Shown in pieces: positions 54,348 through 64,000 of a stretch of DNA of 64,000 nucleotides; position 1 is the stretch's first letter, and each line of letters starts with the position of its first letter. The notes beneath the pieces are model-generated. The model saw only the letters and a program-made list of their open reading frames with translations. It had not been told where the DNA came from and made no database searches. Position numbers and translations under genes: made by a program. This DNA is from Scilla litardierei (taxonomy: Eukaryota; Streptophyta; Magnoliopsida; Asparagales; Asparagaceae), in the NCBI GenBank assembly GCA_030789695.1, contig CM061141.1, positions 327,407,938 through 327,471,937 of the forward strand. The letters are read 5' to 3'.

Positions 54348-54420
54348 CGCGCCAGGTAGGGGTCGAACCTACGGCCTTCTGCTTAGGAAACAGACGCTCT
54401 ATCCACTGAGCTACAGGCGC
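54348..54420 (-). tRNA. tRNA-Arg, anticodon CCT
   Basis: 73 nt cloverleaf, no intron. Acceptor GCGCCTG with CTGGCGC (one T-T mismatch at pair 6). A box TAGCTCAGTGGA, anticodon loop TTCCTAA on stem TCTGT/GCAGA, variable loop AGGCC, T arm GTAGGTTCGACCCCTAC. Discriminator G. The CCA is not encoded, as usual in nuclear genes. Reads AGG codons. Confidence 0.95.
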
Positions 54421-54713
54421 TTCTGATACTCAAGACTACATAACATATAAGTACTTTTACTGCTAAATTCATTTTCCAACTTATTAGCTGTCGAACGGCA
54501 TTTAGTGGAATACTACTGTCTTTATCTCTCACATGGATGATCATCACACCAAAAAGCAAATGATTCCAACACTTTTTGCACATCGAACTCACCCGTTGCA
54601 AAATCCATCCGCCCATTTTTCTCCTAATAAAATCCCATATACAATATAAAAGTAGATCAACGGTGGTGATGGACTTTGCAACTTTGTGAACGAAGCCTGT
54701 TGTTTGTCCATAA

Positions 54714-55058
54714 GGGCTTGTTCTTTTGAGTGTAATGGGTTTGGGGAAAGTGAGGGGAATAAAGGAATCAAGAGAGAGAAAATTTGAGTTTTGTGTTCTT
54801 TTGGATGAGAAAGTGGGGGGAGAAAATGGAGGAAAAGTCCCTTGGGACCCACGAGGAGGAATTCCTCATGAAATCCCCTCATTTTAGAGTTTCTTCAAAA
54901 GAGGGGAATAGAGAGGGAAAGAGGTTTTGGGAATCCCTTTACGCTGGGAAAGCAAAAGAACGGGTTTGGGGAATCCCAATCGGTTTTCCCCCTAAACACT
55001 GTTCACAACAGTGAAAAAAGTGGGATTCCCACTCATTTACATTCAAAAGAACAAGCCC
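54714..55058. mobile_element. Tourist/PIF-Harbinger MITE
   Basis: Ends GGGCTTGTTCTTTTGAGTG and the complement of GGGCTTGTTCTTTTGAATG, flanked by TAA on both sides (54711-54713 and 55059-55061), the 3-bp target of PIF/Harbinger transposase. 345 bp, G/A-rich inside, with more inverted words (GGGAATCCCA). Non-coding; the frames across it are incidental. Confidence 0.85.
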
Positions 55059-55061
55059 TAA

Positions 55062-55700
55062 GACGGTCTCGGATGTGATTGTACCATGCCAAGATGCACT
55101 GCATGGATTTATGGCCAACTTCGCACTCCCCTCGTTTTAATTTTATGTTAAACAAAAATCACCTCACACTAAGTTGGAGAGAATTGTAATCTATGCGTGG
55201 ACCCTCCACTGTAGGTTGCATAAGAGATGATGCCCACTAATTTGTTACAGCATTGCACTCTTTCTAATATGCTCGCATAGCTAAGAACATAAGCGATATA
55301 TCAAACATCATTAATGACATTTGGTACCCTACCGGTACAATACGATGCCTCGGGGAATTAGCCTTCACAATATTAAATCACTCTAATTACTGATATATAA
55401 GCTTTGGCATCAACAACAACAATGCAGCTAAAAAATTAGGATATGGTCCTTTTGATCACCCATTAGAGAATTCTCGACATCAACAACACAGACATATTGA
55501 AAGGGATTCTAATCACCAACATACATCAACAATCCACTCCACTGATAAACCAAAATATTATGTTCTATATTGCATACTTGGCACAATCCATTGAAGGTGA
55601 AGCGCATCATAAACGCATAACATCTCATGCGTAAGCCTCATCGGTAAATATCACATGGTATCAAGATCATAGTTCAAACACAGAGAAAAGGACATCATCT
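55062..55700. other. Intergenic, ATS3 3' flank
   Basis: No features beyond simple AT-rich sequence. Confidence 0.5.
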
Positions 55701-55710
55701 CCTCTATGAT

Positions 55711-56017
55711 CTACATCTGTGAGATGAGGCCGCTACCAATGGCCTCGGTTGCATTGGCAGCGGCTGTGATTTTGGGGCACTGATTGAATCCGTACCACAC
55801 TGCAGTCGGAAGAGGAGTGTTGTAGTAGAAGGACACGGACCGACGGTAATTCACCTCGTAGATTATCACCGACTCTGGGATCCAGCCATCCCATCCGTCT
55901 CGACGCAGGTACAGGTAGCAGATCCCGTACCCGCATGGCCCTTGTATCTTGAATGTGTCCGTTGAACACCTCTCGAATGTGTGTGACGATGGGTCATCTA
56001 GCCTGGGCACGTACACC
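55711..56017 (-). CDS. ATS3: Embryo-specific protein 3 (ATS3, PLAT/LH2-like), last exon only
   Basis: The exon codes YVPRLDDPSSHTFERCSTDT F, GPCGYGICYLYLRRDGWDGW, PESVIIYE, FYYNTPLPTAVWYGFNQC, and then a short tail. This is the second half of the ATS3 domain, a secreted seed or cell-wall protein family with a PLAT-like fold and conserved Cys. A splice acceptor (ATGGATTATAG on the minus strand) precedes it, so Met at 56016 is not the start. The first exon, with signal peptide and the first Cys block, is not recognisable within the next 3 kb (to about 59 kb). It either lies beyond a long intron or is lost. The frame itself is intact to the TGA. Confidence 0.8.
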
Positions 56018-57155
56018 TATAATCCATTATTAAATAATCAATCATCCAATTAGTGTACCACCATTTATTTTTGTACAAAATTCTTCGTGACAAGTAAATA
56101 TAATGATGCTAGTGTAATGCAACCATAATGGATTATGTAACACAATTTTACACGCATGTGATGTTTAATACATTTTCCATGTGTGTTTCTTAAAATTTGT
56201 TAGGCACGTATCAGACACACAGAATAACTACATTACATCCACGTACAAAATTCTTAGTGGGCATAAATTAGAATTTAGCTACTCTAATGCATCTACATTA
56301 TGGCTTATAAAAATAGAATAATTCTACATTGACCATTTATAATGAGGCTATTATGGCTTATGTAGCAAAAACACTTTTGCCATGAAGTTGCATAATGTTA
56401 GACACAAATATAGATTAAATAAGCAATACATGTGTGTGTGTTCTCTTAAAATTTGTCAGACACAGTCACACATCTACATACAACATTTTCATGCACATAA
56501 GATATAATGATGCTACTCGGCATGCTTGGAAAATGACTATACTTGTAAAATGACTATTCTGTCTTGTACTGCACATACACTTCTATCATTAAGTTGTATC
56601 ATGTCAGACACATGACAAAACACACATTAGATTTAGAGAAAAATGAGTATCAGCTCAACAAGGATGAGATGGGAGGTAAAAAGATTCCACTCTCAACTTT
56701 TTTTTCTTCGTTCATATTGATTTACATGTCCTAATACGTAAAAATATAAAAAAGTTGTTATTATCATATTATTTGCTCATGCAACTAGTGATTGATAATT
56801 TCATAGTAGTACAGCTTTTCCCACCTCTAGATCAACGAGCAGATAGTTTAGAGTTACATATATTTTTGGTGATTTGGTTTTTAGAACATGAAGATAAAAA
56901 TGTATGGTGCCGACCATGAAAAAAATTGGAGTCAGGGTCGGAACCATGTTGGCCTAATGTGGGCGAAGACCCACCCCAACTTTCTAAAAATTTTAGAAGG
57001 CATATGTTGCTCCCAAGCAATTTAAACTTTATCCCATTGGTCTACCAGCTACACTGAAAATTTTATTAACTTTAAACGTAAAGAGCATGGAGGCCGAAGC
57101 GTGACTTATCTCATCGCAAATTTTAAAATCTATTCTTAACACACACACACACACA
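56018..57155. other. AT-rich region upstream of the ATS3 exon
   Basis: No coding exon for the ATS3 N-terminus seen on the minus strand. Repeated words such as ACACAT and GTCAGACAC occur. Confidence 0.5.
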
Positions 57156-57182
57156 CCCCCCCCCCCCCCCCCCCCCCCCCCC
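57140..57182 (+). repeat. (CA)n followed by C27
   Basis: About eight CA dinucleotides run into 27 C residues. Simple sequence. Confidence 0.9.
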
Positions 57183-57594
57183 TTCTCCCCGTGCGAACAT
57201 AAGTTCCAGCTGACCTCGATAACAGAAAGGAACGAACAGACAAAATGATTTAATTTTGTTGAGCTAATTGTATGAATATATTGTTTAATCAGAAAATGAA
57301 CCATTTATTACGAACAAAGAAACATCAAATAAGAAAACAAAGAACAAATTTTGTGATAAGAATTTTCTTTAATTTCATTTTTACTGCGCTTTAAATCAAA
57401 ATATACAAAACAATCAAAAATATCTCAAAAACACCAAGGAACCCTAACAAATTGACACAAAACTCATCAACACAATTGAAGCCAAACCCTTCTTTTATAC
57501 GAAAGCAAAAACTCCTAAACCAAATCAAATCCTAGTCATAATTCTAATCAGCATGGGACTGGTATAAAACAAAATCCAAAACAAAAAAAAGAAG

Positions 57595-58015
57595 GGTTTT
57601 TAGCATATTCGTCCCTTAAATCTTGCGTATTTTGATATCCGTCCCTCAAATCTTCATATTTGCCCTCAAGTCCCTCAAAAGTTAGTATTTAACCTTAATA
57701 GTCCCTCTCACTAATTATCTGTTAAAATCTTAATGGAAATGGGAATATTCCGTTAAATTAAGGGACTATTAAGGTTAACGTTCAAAATTTAAGAGACTAT
57801 TAAGGTTAAATACTAATTTTTGAGGGACTTGAGGACAAATTAAGGTTAAATACTAACGGAATATTTCCATTTCCGTTAAGATTTTAACAAATAGTTAGTG
57901 AGAGGGACTATTAAGGTTAAATACTAACTTTTGAGGGACTTGAGGGCAAATATGAAGATTTGAGGGACAGATATCAAAATACGCAAGATTTAAGGGACAA
58001 ATATGCTAAAACCCC
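57595..58015. mobile_element. Long-TIR MITE, 421 bp
   Basis: Inverted arms of about 120 bp or more: GGGTTTTTAGCATATTCGTC ... ATCTTGCGTATTTTGATATC ... and the complementary right arm ending GCTAAAACCCC. Inside, TATTAAGGTTAAATACTAA with GAGGGACT is repeated about four times in both directions. AAAGAAG occurs on both sides. Non-coding. Confidence 0.85.
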
Positions 58016-58696
58016 AAAGAAGAAACATAAGTCACCTAGAACTCAAAATTAGATTTTAATTCAAATCCTAACATCATTCATGTATAACCAACGTGCTATG
58101 AGAATTGAATTAGCGGCTAAACAATTAGATAATTAACATTACCTCGTTCCTGTATAGTATCAAATAAGTAATCAGATCTCTAATGTTTTCCTATTCAATA
58201 CAAAGCATGGAAATTTTCAATAATATTTATGTGCTTCTGAGAATTATTATGATAAAGTAGGTTTCAAGGGGCATTCTATTATAGAATGCAAGGTGTTAAT
58301 ATTTGTTTAGATATGCTATGACAATCATTTAGCATATAATCAGTTTATCAGATATGGAACTTTGCAGGGGAGTGCTACCGGATGGTTGTACTTTTTTTTG
58401 TTTTCTTTTGAACTTTAAATTTGTTTCTTTTTCTTTTTTTTCCCCGGTGTAAACTTTCATATGAAAATATGTATGTTACCTATGTTTCTAAACACAGTCA
58501 CATGAACATCTATATATGTAGGTATATGTGGTTTATATGTATGCATGCATAAGCTTTCATTATGCCCACACTGGGTAAAAATCCTACATCCATTGCTGCG
58601 GAAAGTGAAATTCTTAAACGGTATAGGTGAAAAAAAATTCATTCTTAGCTAGCTGATTTTATGTGTGTTTCTCTAAATTTAGCATGTATTTGTGTC
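58016..58696. other. Intergenic, nothing recognised
   Basis: T-rich stretches and short frames only. Confidence 0.5.
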
Positions 58697-59201
58697 GGGA
58701 ACTTCTTTGCGCACCTACCATTTTGCACACACACAACCGGAATTCGACTAATTTACAAGTTTGCCACTCAAATTTTCTCACTGCGCACAACAAATCTAAA
58801 TCCCAAAACTACCTCTGTTGTGCGCGATGAGTAAAATGGCCGCCGCTGCCCTCCTCCTCCACCAATCCACAGCCCCGCCCCCTCCGCCACCCCCATCGCC
58901 GACCTTCTTCATCTTCCCCGGCCCCTCCGCCGCCACTCTCGCCCGCCTCCCTCCTCCGACTTTCCCAGCCCCGTCGCCCCTCCTCCGATCTCACGCCGCC
59001 ACCTCCCCCTCCCCAGCCGTCGTCCCCTCCTCTGCCCACTCTCCATCTCCCCATTCCAAACCCTAAACCCCGTCGGTGACTGGGGCGGCAGCGGCGTGGT
59101 CGGGGGAGATGAGGTTAAAAGAGGGTGAAATTTTGAGTGGCTAACTTGTGAATAAGCGGTTGTGAGCACGAGTAAAACGGTGGGTGCGCGAAGAAGTTCC
59201 C
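58697..59201. mobile_element. Mutator-like MITE, Pack-MULE-like, with GC-rich cargo
   Basis: Ends GGGAACTTCTTTGCGCACCT and the complement of GGGAACTTCTTCGCGCACCC. The arms stay related for about 80 bp (CAAGTTTGCCACTCAAAT versus CAAGTTAGCCACTCAAAA). Flanked by ATTTGTGTC and TTTAGTGTC (7 of 9 equal), the 9-bp target size of Mutator elements. The inside is GC-rich, with a plus-strand 82-codon frame (58818-59066) starting MCAMSKMAAAALLLHQSTAP and rich in Pro/Ser/Ala, like a captured 5' exon of a gene. Confidence 0.75.
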
Positions 59202-61866
59202 TTTAGTGTCTCATATTGTAAAATTACTTACATGCTAGCAGGCAACTAGATGACCATATTTTATTGCCTGTGACTATGAAATTCTATTCAAGCTCTGGTG
59301 GCCCATGCAGGTCTTGCAACTGCGAATTTCAGAACAATGAGAACACTTTTCATTAGCCAAAACATCCAGAATGGTTCGTACACAAAATTACTCGAATGCC
59401 TTGTCTCAACACGATAGGAAACCCAATACCAGGATAGTCGGAAGAATTAGTTAGACGCTCGTGATCGTTAGTTAGACACCATTGTCGCGACTTAGTATTA
59501 TCTCGGGAGTCACCCTAACGATTGGTCATTCAGCTCTGACCATATTAGAGTTTCGTTAGTCGTTCGCCTAGATTTATCGAATCTAGGGCCCAACCGGGCA
59601 TAGCGATCGTCACCGTGCAAGTTGAACCCGAGACGCCTGCAAGGAGTAGACTTCGAAGCGTTAGGTATTCCAGATTTATAGATAAGATCTCGATCTCGAC
59701 CCTCACCGGACCCTTACCTCCACTTTCCCTATCGCAGTCTAGTTCGTTGTAGAACCATAGTGCTAAATCTTAGTCGACCCAATGAATATTTTCCTCCTGA
59801 TCTTATTTCTCTATTCATTACCCCCATATTAATGATCGTAGAAAGCCATCGTAGCGTATTCACGGAGTTGCTTCTTAGTCGTCCTTTCGTTTCAATCGTC
59901 GAACCTGACCCTTGTCCTCGATTCACTTTAACTCTCCAGATCCGCCATCTTTAACCTTGCACCCCTCCTTCTAAAAAGTATTTCGATACTTCATCTATTG
60001 AATTCTTCGCTAAGTTTAAAATTCCTTCGACAACTTTTACTTAGATTCTCTACACTTCAGTCGACTTAAACCCAATCTTGATTATGAAACTCTTTTGATA
60101 CGATCTTTAACTACTATCTTATAACGATTTCCTCACATCCATCTTTCGCTCGTCTATTTCACCTAACTACTCTATTTTCCTTAGGGCAATGAACTTTTAA
60201 AAAAAAATCTTATTCCTAAGTCGCTAGTTCCAATGTCACCTCCTTTAATGTATTTCGAAATGGTCATTGATACATACTTTCAAAATACTTTCCTAAGTTA
60301 AATAGAACTTCAAAATCCGGTGTGTTAGTTTTATAATCCTTGTCTTCAAATATTTTAAGAAAAGAAAATTTTCTGTTTTCTTTTACAAGCCTATTTTTCA
60401 TTTGCAAAACGAGCACTACGACACTATGCCCATATTACTCTTCACATATTATTTGACTGATCACATTTTACGTTTTAATTCCTACCGTATGCTAGCTATT
60501 CTACATAAATTATAACGATGTTATTTTTCCCTCACATATCCTTATCTTCCTAATTATTTAATTATTCTTAGATATTTTGTGTCACCCAACCAACCTACTC
60601 GCTTATCCATACCACCTCCGGAGCCGTCCATCACAGCATTAATTCATTACACCTTTCGACTCTGAATTCAACACTATTGATTAATTTTTGCATTGGTGCT
60701 TATGAGTGCTTATGTCATCTTTAATATAAGTATAGTGGGACCATTAGCAGTGAATATAGTTTTGTTGTTGTGCATGTGTATAAATAGTGGGTGTGGGCCC
60801 GTGCGTGTGAATCTCTATGTACCACTTAGGTCTACATGTGTTTTCCCTTAATATATTAGTATAGTGTGATGATCTATTATGTCGTGTGTGCATGTACGTA
60901 CGGTAAATTGTGATAGGTATGAATTCAGACGAGTGTAGAGTAGTAAGTGTTATATTTATATTTAGGCGAGTGATTAGCTATATCACTATAAGAATATCTG
61001 TGCGTATTAGATTTAGTATTGGCTAGTTACTAGGCATGTATGTACCTTAGCCGTACTTGTTAATGGTTGTAATTGTACTTTGATACAGTGATGTGCATGT
61101 TAGGTACCATGGTTGTGTGTGCGGATTTATTGTGTGATTTGTATGTTAGTATGTATGGCGTGTACTCGCGCGTATATATGTACGTGGTTAGTTATAGGTA
61201 CATACGTATATATATATTGTATAAATAAGTGTGTTGTATGCATAGTAAGATTATAATGTTACCCCTACGGGATGATGTGCGAGCACATGTATACCAGGAG
61301 GTATGCATGGCCGTATGTTTGTGACTACGTATATGTGAATGTATGAAATAGTATCTTCCCTATGTGGATTACCATGGTTGTGTATACCGGTGAGTGTATA
61401 TGTGATCTATATAGATACGAGATAAGAATGTGGTAGTGTGAGTATGTATAGGTGTGTGAAATTGATATATGTATGGGAATTTGAAAGTGTGTGCTATATG
61501 ATTAAGTATATGTATATGGATGTATATGGTTTCATTATAATGTATCTGTGTCCGTGATAGAATGACTTTAGTGTCTAAGTCAAGGGATTGTACAATTGAA
61601 ATATTAATTGACTAAGAATGATTGTGTTTTGCATTAGTGGTATGTCTACGTGACAAGTGGTACTATATCATTATAGATTGTGAGTATATAAGATATACGG
61701 TAATAAATTTAGTGCCGATACGAATATTAGAAATACTATTTGGATATGGCATGCTGGTTGTTATGGTGTATGCGTTAGAAAGGAGGTGCGAGCGTTACAC
61801 TTACGTTTTCCCGGTGTCTTAGCCGATAAGATTCCGAGGACGGAATCGTTCTTAAGGTGGGTAGGA
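59202..61866 (+). mobile_element. 3' internal flank of a gypsy element, decayed, no domain recognised
   Basis: The last bases before the LTR, TTCCGAGGACGGAATCG TTCTTAAGGTGGGTAGGA, have the form of a gypsy pol end (phe-glu-asp type tail) followed by a purine-rich PPT. Further upstream I find no RT, integrase or chromodomain. 60700-61600 is GT/TA-rich (GTATGTATATG words). The left border of the element is not visible, and part of the region may be unrelated. Confidence 0.45.
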
Positions 61867-64000
61867 TGTAACGACCAGTTTTAGCGATGTGTAGTTCATA
61901 CTTCCTCTCGTGTTGTATATCCTTCTTCGTATCCGTAGTTAAGTCGTGTTGGACCCAGTATCCGTATCGGACCCGAACCCGTATCCATTTCTATTCTTTT
62001 CAAAACTTATTATTATTATTCGTATCCCTTCTAGTGAATTATTTTAAAAGTCTCTTCTTAAAGATTGTTTTAATTTTTGATTCAAAATTCATATTCGATA
62101 CCTAAACTTTGTAAATGTTTAATAAGCTTTCTTCATTAGACCCCGTACCCTATTCAATTATTAATCCCTTTACGTTTTAATTATTATTATTATTTTTTTT
62201 AAACCCATCATGAAATATCTTTTCTAATAATTAGTTAAATTTTCAAATTCAAATTTAAAAATTCAAACATCCCTTCTTTAATTAATTTAAAGTTTTGCAA
62301 GGCCAAAAGTCAACTTTCAAATCTCTTTAAAAAAAACTTTTTCCTAATGAAAAACTTTCCATATTGAACCCATTAAATCTAATTAATGGGCCATTATTTC
62401 TACTGATTAAAACCCATTTAATTCCAATACTTTTAATAGGAATCCCAAATCACCTTCCTTATAAATCACACCCCACATTTTGAACCCTTTTGCGATTGTG
62501 GCCGAATCTATACACACGGGCACATAGCTTTTCTATAAAATAATAAAATAAAACTTATAAAAATCTAAACCTAGCAACCCCAATCACGTGTCTACCCTTC
62601 TCCTTTTAACAAAACCCATCACCTAAAACTATAGCTCCTGTACGTTCCCCTACACTACATATATATATAAAACCTAGGCTAAAGAATAGCTTGGTTCTAA
62701 TATTATAAAACCCAACATATTCCTTATCATTGCAACACCCGGCCTTGGTTCTCACAGGCTACAGCAAACAAATTTTTAAAACCCTTAGACAACTAGGCTT
62801 TCCTTCACGTGCTGCCCTCACACACAACAATTCATTGTATAATAAATCCTATGGGCTAGCATTCACGTGATGTGCTTAACCCTACATTTTTATATGAACA
62901 AACCCGAAACCCTAGGACAGTACTCTACACTCCCTTATAAAAAAAACCCAGGCTAAATATTTTGAACCCTAGGTCTACTTTCAACCATACTTCATGCGCC
63001 GCCCCTCTCTACCGCATCTTCCCCACGCGAGAAAGCTGAGCGCGCGGCCTCCTAGCCATCACCCATCACAGCTGTGCCCTTCCCTCTCTCCCACGCGGCC
63101 AACACCCCGCTGCCTATCTCCCTTCCGCCTGCCACGTCACCCCCACCGGAGCTCCGATGCCCAACCTCCTCCGGCAGTCCAGAACGCCGGCAAACCCCTC
63201 AACACGACCCACGCCCTCGCCTCAGCCGCAGACCTTCCTCCCTCGCACACAAGCCCGCAGCTCCCCATGCCTCGCGACGTCGACACCCCCTCCCGTCCAA
63301 CGCCGCCACAGCCTCGCCCTCGTGGCCACCGCCTCGACCGCCTTCCCCTCCGGTCGCCGAGATGCCCAGCACCCTCCTTCTGCAGACCCGAAGCCCCGCC
63401 ACCTCGCGCTGCCTCCCTCAACCGCTGCGTCCCACCGAACGGCATGCCTCCCTCCCCCTCGCCAACGTGAAGAGCAGCGGCTCGACCTCTCTTCCGAGCT
63501 TGCGGCAACCACCACCCGCAGCAGCAGTCTCTTCTCCATCGCCCGGATCAACCCCAGCACACCCCTCACGGCAGATCTCCCCTGGCCGCAGTGCCGAGCT
63601 CCGATGCAGCCCAATGCTGTCGTTGGTCGCAACTCATGAGAAGCCGCCACATGTAAGTAGTTTACAAGTATCAGTTTATTACCGTACGTAATGATGTGGT
63701 TTTTATGAGTATAGACATAGCGTAGCTTGTTTTCTTTTGTGAACTGGGTGGACTCATGTATAAGTTATTCATGGAGCTGTGAATGAGATTAGTTGTTAGG
63801 TTAACGGTAAGTGTTAGTACCCATGACAGTAGCTAGATACATGCGAACAGTAGGGTGGCAGACTTGTAAATAAATGTAAGTTCGTGGACAACAGGTTAGA
63901 CAGTACATTATCAACTGATTTTTGTATGAATGATAGGCATAGGGCTATTTTGTACCCCTAATTAAATTTGAGCAGTAACTCTTGGTGGCTTTGTAAAACG
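61867..64000 (+). repeat. Third TGTAACG-type LTR, cut by the window end
   Basis: Starts TGTAACGACCAGTTTTAGCG right after the PPT. An AT-rich first part is followed by a GC-rich Pro/Arg/Ala-coding-like island at 63000-63640, then AT-rich sequence to the window end. The same plan as the LTRs at 16181-19301 and 31616-34613 (about 3 kb each), so some 0.9 kb probably lies outside. The long frames at 63.0-63.7 kb on both strands are composition effects. Confidence 0.65.

Noticed and set aside
59729..59954. Short frames in the 59-60 kb region considered as gypsy integrase or RT
   Set aside because: No catalytic motif (YxDD, DDE, HHCC) could be read in any frame.
62994..63691. Several 120-205 codon frames on both strands near the window end
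   Set aside because: GC-rich Pro/Arg/Ser-type composition inside an LTR. No frame stands out and none has a known motif.

Overview
The window is nuclear DNA of a flowering plant, probably a dicot, though I cannot name the species. The reasons are split genes with GT-AG introns, plant-type plastid proteins, tRNA-type SINEs, many MITEs and a dense layer of nested LTR retrotransposons. Real host genes are few. They are a plastid-type uroporphyrinogen decarboxylase (UROD, exons 7026-12425), the Rubisco-assembly zinc-finger chaperone BSD2 (43359-48708), a decayed F-box-type gene with a second partial copy (48718-50690, minus), signal peptidase complex subunit 1 (53336-53617, minus, with a 5' UTR intron), tRNA-Arg(CCT) (54348-54420, minus), and the last exon of an embryo-specific protein 3 (ATS3) gene (55711-56017, minus).

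The point I find most interesting is at the UROD 5' end. The promoter-proximal region, exon 1, intron 1, exon 2 and the start of intron 2 of BSD2 occur a second time at about 5770-6370, immediately upstream of UROD. Exon 2 of this copy ends in phase 1. Joining it to an AG at 7061-7062 reads straight into the conserved [12 protein letters not shown] start of the UROD domain. This would give a 432-residue chimera carrying the BSD2 plastid transit peptide. The alternative start at 7026 gives 368 residues and no transit peptide.

Layout. 1-3100: minus-strand Ty3/gypsy fragment (gag, protease, start of RT, PBS, LTR). 3100-5655: AT-rich, with duplicated repeats. 5655-12425: BSD2-derived exons plus UROD, with a mitochondrial 26S rRNA fragment in one intron. 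13392-23119: Ty1/copia element A, minus strand, TSD GATTT, inserted in a MITE and itself split by a 3.1 kb solo LTR (TSD ACTGC). 23558-34788: copia element B, plus strand, TSD TATAA, of the same family as A. B holds an intact gag, a decayed pol, a SIRE-type solo LTR (TSD CTTGT) and a further 3.0 kb solo LTR inside its own 3' LTR (TSD GGGAG). 35776-42366: gypsy element C, TSD AGGTC, with gag, a 58-bp minisatellite and an antisense ORF but no pol, set in an older related LTR. 43105-43235: SINE. 43359-48708: BSD2, with a MITE and a gag-only LTR element D (TSD AATAT) in intron 2. 48.7-53.3 kb: F-box remnants and fold-back MITEs. 53.3-56.0 kb: SPC1, tRNA-Arg, a Tourist-type MITE and ATS3. 57.6-59.2 kb: a long-TIR MITE and a Pack-MULE-like element. 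59.2-64 kb: gypsy 3' flank running into a third TGTAACG-type LTR.

UROD makes coproporphyrinogen III for heme and chlorophyll. BSD2 helps assemble Rubisco. Both work in the plastid stroma, which makes a shared transit-peptide module biologically reasonable. All assignments rest on reading the sequence; no database search was run.
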